Shown: in pieces, positions 6,923 to 8,915 of the stretch
Layout of the letters: every line of letters begins with the position of its first letter
How positions within the stretch are numbered: the first letter of the stretch is position 1
Assembly: GCA_046724665.1 (NCBI GenBank)
Contig: JBKOWZ010000223.1
Coordinates: forward strand, 1-8,915
Source of the DNA: Actinocrinis sp046724665
GTDB lineage: Bacteria > Actinomycetota > Actinomycetes > Streptomycetales > Catenulisporaceae
Length of the DNA stretch: 8,915 bases
Direction of reading: 5' to 3'
Made by a program: the position numbers and the translations under genes
The notes under the pieces: generated by a model
Told to the model about the DNA's origin: nothing
Database searches by the model: none
The model's input: only the letters and a program-made list of their open reading frames with translations

Positions 6923-7965
6923 CAGGCGCCTATTCGCAGCTCTGCCCGGGACGCCGCGTCCGCGCTCGGGTCGGGAGCGCCGGCGCTCTCGCCGGGCAGG
7001 CCGCCGTGCAGCGAGACGACCGCGGCGGCCACCTCCTCGGGGCGGGACGCGAACCAGGCCGCGGTCCGGCGCAGCCCCTCCTCGATCCCGATGCGCGGCG
7101 TCCAGCCGAGCAGCGCCTGCGCGCGGCCGATGTCCGGACGGCGCATCAGCGGATCGTCCTGCGGCTTCTCGTGGTACTCGACAGGCGACGCGCTGCCGGT
7201 CACCTCGCGCACCAGGACGGCCAGCTCCGCGATGGTGCGCTCCTGAGGGTTGCCGAGGTTGACGGGCCCGGCCTCGTCGCTGTCGAGCATCGCGATCAGG
7301 CCCGCGACCAGATCGTCCACATAGCAGAAGCTGCGGGTCTGCTGTCCGTCGCCATATATCGTCAACGGCGCGCCGCACAGTGCCTGAGCCAGAAGGCTCG
7401 ACACGACGCGTCCGTCGCTCGCCCGCATGCGCGGCCCGTAGGTGTTGAAGATCCGCACGATCCCGGTGTTCACGCCCCGCGAACGGCGGTAGGCGGAGGT
7501 GACCGCCTCGGCGTACCGCTTCGCCTCGTCGTAGGCGCTGCGTGGGCCGATCGGATTGACGTTGCCCCAGTAGTCCTCGCGCTGCGGATGCACCAGCGGA
7601 TCACCGTAGACCTCGCTGGTGGAGGCGAGCAGAAAACGGGCGCCGTGCTCGTGCGCGAGCCGCAGCGCGTTCTCGGTGCCGCGGCTGCCGACCGCGAGCG
7701 TCTCCAGTGGATGGCGCAGATAGTCGGGCGGCGAGGCCGGGCTGGCGAGGTGCACGACGGCGTCGATCGGCCCGGAGACGGGAATATCCGAGGTTACGTC
7801 GTGAATCAGATATTCGAAGCGCGAAGACGCTTTCAGCGCGGTGACATTGTCGAGCCGCCCGGAGGAGAGGTCGTCAACGCAGACCACCTCGTCGCCGCGC
7901 TCGATCAATCGTTCGCACAGGTGGGAACCTATGAATCCGGCGGCCCCGGTGATAACCACACGCAT
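6922..7965 (-). CDS. uxs: UDP-glucuronate decarboxylase (UDP-xylose synthase)
   Basis: This 347-residue cytoplasmic NAD-dependent enzyme is predicted to oxidise and decarboxylate UDP-glucuronate to UDP-xylose. The ATG at 7965 has GGGGAG (7974-7979) 8 bases upstream and puts GAAGFIG (7-13) at the very N-terminus, as expected for the fold; an in-frame start at 8121 would add 52 residues lacking family similarity. Diagnostic UXS motifs are VDDLSSGRLDNV (30-41), HLASPASPPDY (72-82), STSEVYGDP (115-123, with E118 the conserved acidic residue), YWGNVNPIGPRSAYDEAK (132-149, Y145 and K149), RIFNTYGPRM (171-180), DGRVVSSLLAQAL, and YGDGQQTRSFCYVDDLV (204-220). These separate it from GalE and RmlB relatives. 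Residues after about 315 form an Ala/Pro/Ser-rich tail that most UXS proteins lack. It is the promoter-proximal gene of the minus-strand set, 61 bases ahead of the glycosyltransferase. No UDP-glucose dehydrogenase is present to make its substrate. Confidence 0.9.
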   Translation of the reverse strand: MRVVITGAAGFIGSHLCERLIERGDEVVCVDDLSSGRLDNVTALKASSRFEYLIHDVTSDIPVSGPIDAVVHLASPASPPDYLRHPLETLAVGSRGTENALRLAHEHGARFLLASTSEVYGDPLVHPQREDYWGNVNPIGPRSAYDEAKRYAEAVTSAYRRSRGVNTGIVRIFNTYGPRMRASDGRVVSSLLAQALCGAPLTIYGDGQQTRSFCYVDDLVAGLIAMLDSDEAGPVNLGNPQERTIAELAVLVREVTGSASPVEYHEKPQDDPLMRRPDIGRAQALLGWTPRIGIEEGLRRTAAWFASRPEEVAAAVVSLHGGLPGESAGAPDPSADAASRAELRIGA

Positions 7966-8034
7966 CCGCTCGGCTCCCCGAGGATCAAGGGCCACAGCCC
8001 GGACAAGAATTGCCGCCGACCTCGGCGAAGCACG

Positions 8035-8048
8035 CAGGTCGAGACCTG
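8035..8048. promoter_or_regulatory. 14-bp palindrome at the predicted uxs start site
   Basis: CAGGTC (8035-8040) and GACCTG (8043-8048) are perfect inverted arms around GA. The element abuts the -10 box (8049-8054) and covers the expected transcription start near 8041-8043. That placement is typical of a repressor operator, though it could also be the first hairpin of the leader RNA. No cognate regulator gene is in the window. Confidence 0.4.
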
Positions 8049-8078
8049 ACCCTAAACATTTCCCCAGACAGCTGTCAA
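8049..8078 (-). promoter_or_regulatory. Predicted promoter of the uxs-glycosyltransferase-galE set
   Basis: Read on the minus strand, a perfect TTGACA (-35, 8073-8078) is followed by an 18-base spacer and TAGGGT (-10, 8049-8054), which fits the actinobacterial housekeeping pattern TAGRRT. Start would fall near 8041-8043, leaving a leader of about 76 bases before the ATG at 7965. It is the best sigma-70-like match I found between 7966 and 8426, and points at the three-gene set. Confidence 0.6.
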
Positions 8079-8170
8079 ACGTCGGCAAAAGGCTGTGCGA
8101 ATCCGTACTTTCCATATTCAAGGCGGTGCTGTCGCGGTTTCCCCACTTTTAGACCGCTTCGAGTGCTTGA

Positions 8171-8262
8171 CGCCTACACTGACCGGGTCTTTTCATACTC
8201 TGCGCATTCAACCGCCTACAGTCACCGCGGGTGTGTAACACAAAAAGCGGCACCGACGCCTA
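8171..8262. repeat. Three CGCCTA boxes spaced about four helical turns apart
   Basis: CGCCTA occurs at 8171-8176, 8213-8218 and 8257-8262, with spacings of 42 and 44 bases. The first two copies share a longer match, CGCCTACA, then CTGACCG or GTCACCG. They lie 93 or more bases upstream of the uxs promoter -35 on the same face of the helix, so they might bind an activator. A six-base core in GC-rich DNA can recur by chance. An 11-base palindrome, TGTGTAACACA, sits between copies two and three (8232-8242). Confidence 0.3.
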
Positions 8263-8325
8263 TCTTAAGGGGTAATATAGCGAGCCGATGCCTGCGACGT
8301 CTTTCGGCGACCGCTGAGGACGCAT

Positions 8326-8365
8326 CGAGCCCCCGGACGCACTCTTGTGCGCGTCCGGGGGCTCG
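8326..8365. terminator. Strong 15-bp hairpin, outer of two
   Basis: GAGCCCCCGGACGC (8327-8340) is perfectly complementary to 8351-8364, and C8326 pairs with G8365, giving 15 bp around a 10-base loop. There is no T-run on either side, as is common for actinobacterial terminators. It lies seven bases beyond the hairpin that follows the SPW gene and would act as a second stop for it, or insulate the uxs promoter region. Its symmetry makes it usable from either strand. Confidence 0.7.
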
Positions 8366-8371
8366 GCGGGG

Positions 8372-8423
8372 GCTAAGGCGGTGGGGCCCCGCCCACCCGC
8401 AGGCGGGGCACCACCGCCTTAGC
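8372..8423 (-). terminator. Terminator hairpin of the SPW gene
   Basis: The outer arms 8372-8384 and 8411-8423 pair perfectly over 13 bp (CTAAGGCGGTGG against its complement, plus one G-C pair). After a single G/A mismatch (8385/8410), the inner arms GCCCCGCC (8386-8393) and GGCGGGGC (8402-8409) add 8 bp. The loop is 8 bases. The stem starts three bases past the SPW stop codon (8427-8429), so it is almost certainly its terminator, read on the minus strand. No U-tract follows. Confidence 0.8.
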
Positions 8424-8426
8424 GGG

Positions 8427-8873
8427 TCATCGTGTCGGGTTGCCCCTACGGCCACTGCCGGCGGCCCCGACCACCATCAGACCGAGCAGCGTGCACACGC
8501 CGCCCACGACGCAGTTGCTGACGATCGTGCGGGTCGTGTGCACGTTGCCCGCCACGGCCCATGGCGTGATGATCGTCCAGACGCCGATCAGGGTCCCCGC
8601 CCAGGCCATGGCGTGAGTGCGCTGGTAGGCCGAGCCGAATCCGGCCATCAGCATCGCGTAGCCGATGCCGCTGATCAGATTGTTGACCGCGAGCGTGGGG
8701 AAGCTGTTGAATCCGGCGATCCACGGCGACGCGGCCAGGTACAAACCGGCCAGAACGCCCAGCGCCTCGGCACCCTGGACGCTCGGCATGGCGGCGGCAC
8801 GCTCGAAGCGTGCGCGCATCTCGACCACATCGGGATGATGTTCGATATTCGGCTGACTGGTCGGAGCGGTCAC
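8427..8873 (-). CDS. SPW-repeat integral membrane protein
   Basis: This 148-residue protein has the SPW repeat architecture: two copies of a two-helix unit, the first helix of each ending in an SPW-like motif. The copies are SPW at 49-51 (in AASPWIAGF) and TPW at 103-105 (in IITPWAVAG), the second with Thr for Ser. Predicted membrane helices are about 36-55, 62-83, 89-109 and 116-137; residues 1-30 are soluble and charged, and the C-terminus is basic. The GTG at 8873 is chosen because AGGGAGGT (8881-8888) lies 7 bases before it. An in-frame ATG at 8906 would add 11 residues but would place that ribosome site inside the gene. The biochemical role of SPW proteins is not established. The gene is separated from the sugar genes by two hairpins and appears to be its own unit. 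Its promoter would lie beyond the right edge. Confidence 0.86.
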   Translation of the reverse strand: MTAPTSQPNIEHHPDVVEMRARFERAAAMPSVQGAEALGVLAGLYLAASPWIAGFNSFPTLAVNNLISGIGYAMLMAGFGSAYQRTHAMAWAGTLIGVWTIITPWAVAGNVHTTRTIVSNCVVGGVCTLLGLMVVGAAGSGRRGNPTR

Positions 8874-8880
8874 TTCGACC

Positions 8881-8888
8881 ACCTCCCT
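8881..8888 (-). promoter_or_regulatory. Ribosome-binding site fixing the SPW gene start
   Basis: On the minus strand AGGGAGGT is a near-perfect anti-16S match, seven bases before the GTG at 8873. It argues against the ATG at 8906, which has only the window edge upstream and so cannot be judged fully. Confidence 0.7.
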
Positions 8889-8915
8889 GAGACAAGTGCT
8901 CTTCACAGCCGCCCC

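Noticed and set aside
7966..8121. N-terminal extension of the UDP-xylose synthase from an ATG at 8121
   Set aside because: The added 52 residues show no family similarity, would cover the predicted promoter, and the ATG at 7965 has a well-spaced ribosome site.
8167..8199. Plus-strand promoter TTGACG ... CATACT
   Set aside because: The spacer is 21 bases, too long for a sigma-70-type promoter, and no plus-strand gene follows.
8222..8455. 77-codon minus-strand frame across the hairpins
   Set aside because: It runs through both terminator stems and overlaps the SPW gene end; no ribosome site or family match.

Overview
The window looks like chromosomal DNA from a high-GC, filamentous-type actinobacterium (a Streptomyces or Catenulispora relative). 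The signs are strong G/C bias at third codon positions, GTG starts behind GA-rich ribosome sites, a TTGACA/TAGGGT promoter, hairpin terminators without a U-tract, and families common in that group (CHAT, SPW, actinobacterial GalE). The genus cannot be fixed from this sequence. No tRNA, rRNA, CRISPR array, insertion sequence or phage gene was seen.

Layout. (1) Positions 1-1865, plus strand: the C-terminal part of a CHAT-domain (caspase-like) protein whose frame stays open through the left edge. (2) 1950-3758, plus strand: an exported or membrane-anchored right-handed parallel beta-helix protein of the carbohydrate-active type. (3) 3772-7965, minus strand: a three-gene set read right to left, made of a UDP-glucuronate decarboxylase (UDP-xylose synthase), a multi-spanning cellulose-synthase-like family 2 glycosyltransferase, and a GalE-type UDP-sugar 4-epimerase. 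Gaps are 61 and 26 bases, and a good promoter lies about 80 bases before the first gene. The set runs tail-to-tail into the beta-helix gene with 13 bases between them. (4) 7966-8426: a gene-free, comparatively AT-rich regulatory stretch with that promoter, a palindrome at its expected start site, three spaced CGCCTA boxes, and two large hairpins. (5) 8427-8873, minus strand: a small four-helix SPW-repeat membrane protein that ends at those hairpins.

How the genes may work together (inference). The decarboxylase makes UDP-xylose, the GalE-like enzyme interconverts 4-epimers (UDP-Glc/UDP-Gal, possibly UDP-Xyl/UDP-Ara), and the membrane glycosyltransferase would polymerise and export a cell-surface glycan. 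The convergent beta-helix protein, with an N-terminal export or anchor segment, is a plausible lyase, hydrolase or binder for that glycan. No UDP-glucose dehydrogenase is present to supply UDP-glucuronate, so it must come from elsewhere. The CHAT and SPW genes have no visible functional tie to the sugar genes.

The most notable points are the compact nucleotide-sugar/synthase/beta-helix locus, an altered QxxRW motif in the synthase, and an 8-bp hairpin that buries the synthase ribosome-binding site.
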